Below, piece by piece: positions 7,005-7,055 of a stretch of DNA of 7,055 nt. Numbering within the stretch: the stretch's first letter is position 1; every line of letters begins with the position of its first letter. The notes below the pieces were generated by a model. It searched no databases and was not told the DNA's origin. It saw only the letters and a list, made by a program, of their open reading frames with translations. The stretch is from JBNJEM01 sp051745935 (GTDB lineage: Bacteria; Planctomycetota; Planctomycetia; Pirellulales; Pirellulaceae): contig JBNJEM010000423.1 in NCBI GenBank assembly GCA_051745935.1, forward strand, positions 1-7,055, read 5' to 3'. A program made the position numbers and the translations under genes.

Positions 7005-7055
7005 TTTTACAACGCATAAATGTCTTTTTGCGGTTGTTTGAAGATCTCACATTTC

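Larger units (their letters stand above)
6817..7055. other. Leader region upstream of the operon
   Basis: I find no convincing gene in these 239 bases. The part from about 7005 to 7055 is clearly richer in A and T than the rest of the window and is the most likely place for the operon promoter, but I could not find a -35/-10 pair with proper spacing. The frame of the first gene stays open through the whole region, which leaves its exact start uncertain. The region also holds the hairpin described separately. Confidence 0.5.

Noticed and set aside
6985..7008. Rho-independent terminator on the plus strand
   Set aside because: The hairpin and T run look right, but there is no plus-strand gene before it to terminate, and the T run is only four bases. 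A dispersed repeat explains it better.
6817..7050. Extension of the first gene to the ATG at 7050
   Set aside because: The added 78 residues would be translated from the hairpin repeat and the AT-richer leader, are Arg-rich and low in similarity to any expected N-terminus, and lack a ribosome site.

Overview
The window is GC-rich, tightly packed bacterial DNA. All supported genes lie on the minus strand, so transcription runs from right to left. The gene set suggests a member of the Planctomycetota, or a related uncultured lineage: a coiled-coil membrane protein ending in a Pro-Lys-His...Gln-Arg-Tyr-Phe tail, a MoxR ATPase, a large membrane protein with a glutamine-amidotransferase-like region, and an ABC-2 ATPase/permease pair carrying Asn-Pro-Val-Ala-Val-Lys-Glu-Phe-Arg-Gln near the permease N-terminus. 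This assignment rests on recalled protein families and gene order, not on any search.

Layout in order of transcription: (1) 7055-6817, a short non-coding leader with a perfect hairpin of repeat-like character. (2) 6816-5422, a coiled-coil membrane protein. (3) 5425-4367, a MoxR-family AAA+ ATPase. (4) 4370-2502, a secreted/membrane-anchored protein with a GATase-like region and two central membrane helices. (5) 2512-1583, an ABC-2 type ATPase. (6) 1586-33, its multi-spanning permease. (7) 36-1, the first 12 codons of a further gene that runs off the left edge.

Every gene junction overlaps. Four are 4-bp ATGA overlaps and one is an 11-bp overlap, so the genes very probably form one translationally coupled operon. 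MoxR ATPases usually act as chaperones that assemble or activate protein complexes, commonly with DUF58 and von Willebrand A partners. No such partner is seen inside this window; the MoxR gene instead sits next to a GATase-like membrane protein and an ABC-2 exporter. The simplest inference is an envelope-associated export or remodelling system: the ATPase and permease form the transporter, the GATase-like protein is an accessory subunit, and MoxR plus the coiled-coil protein assist assembly or gating. The substrate cannot be told from the sequence. I do not see a mobile element, CRISPR array, tRNA or rRNA.
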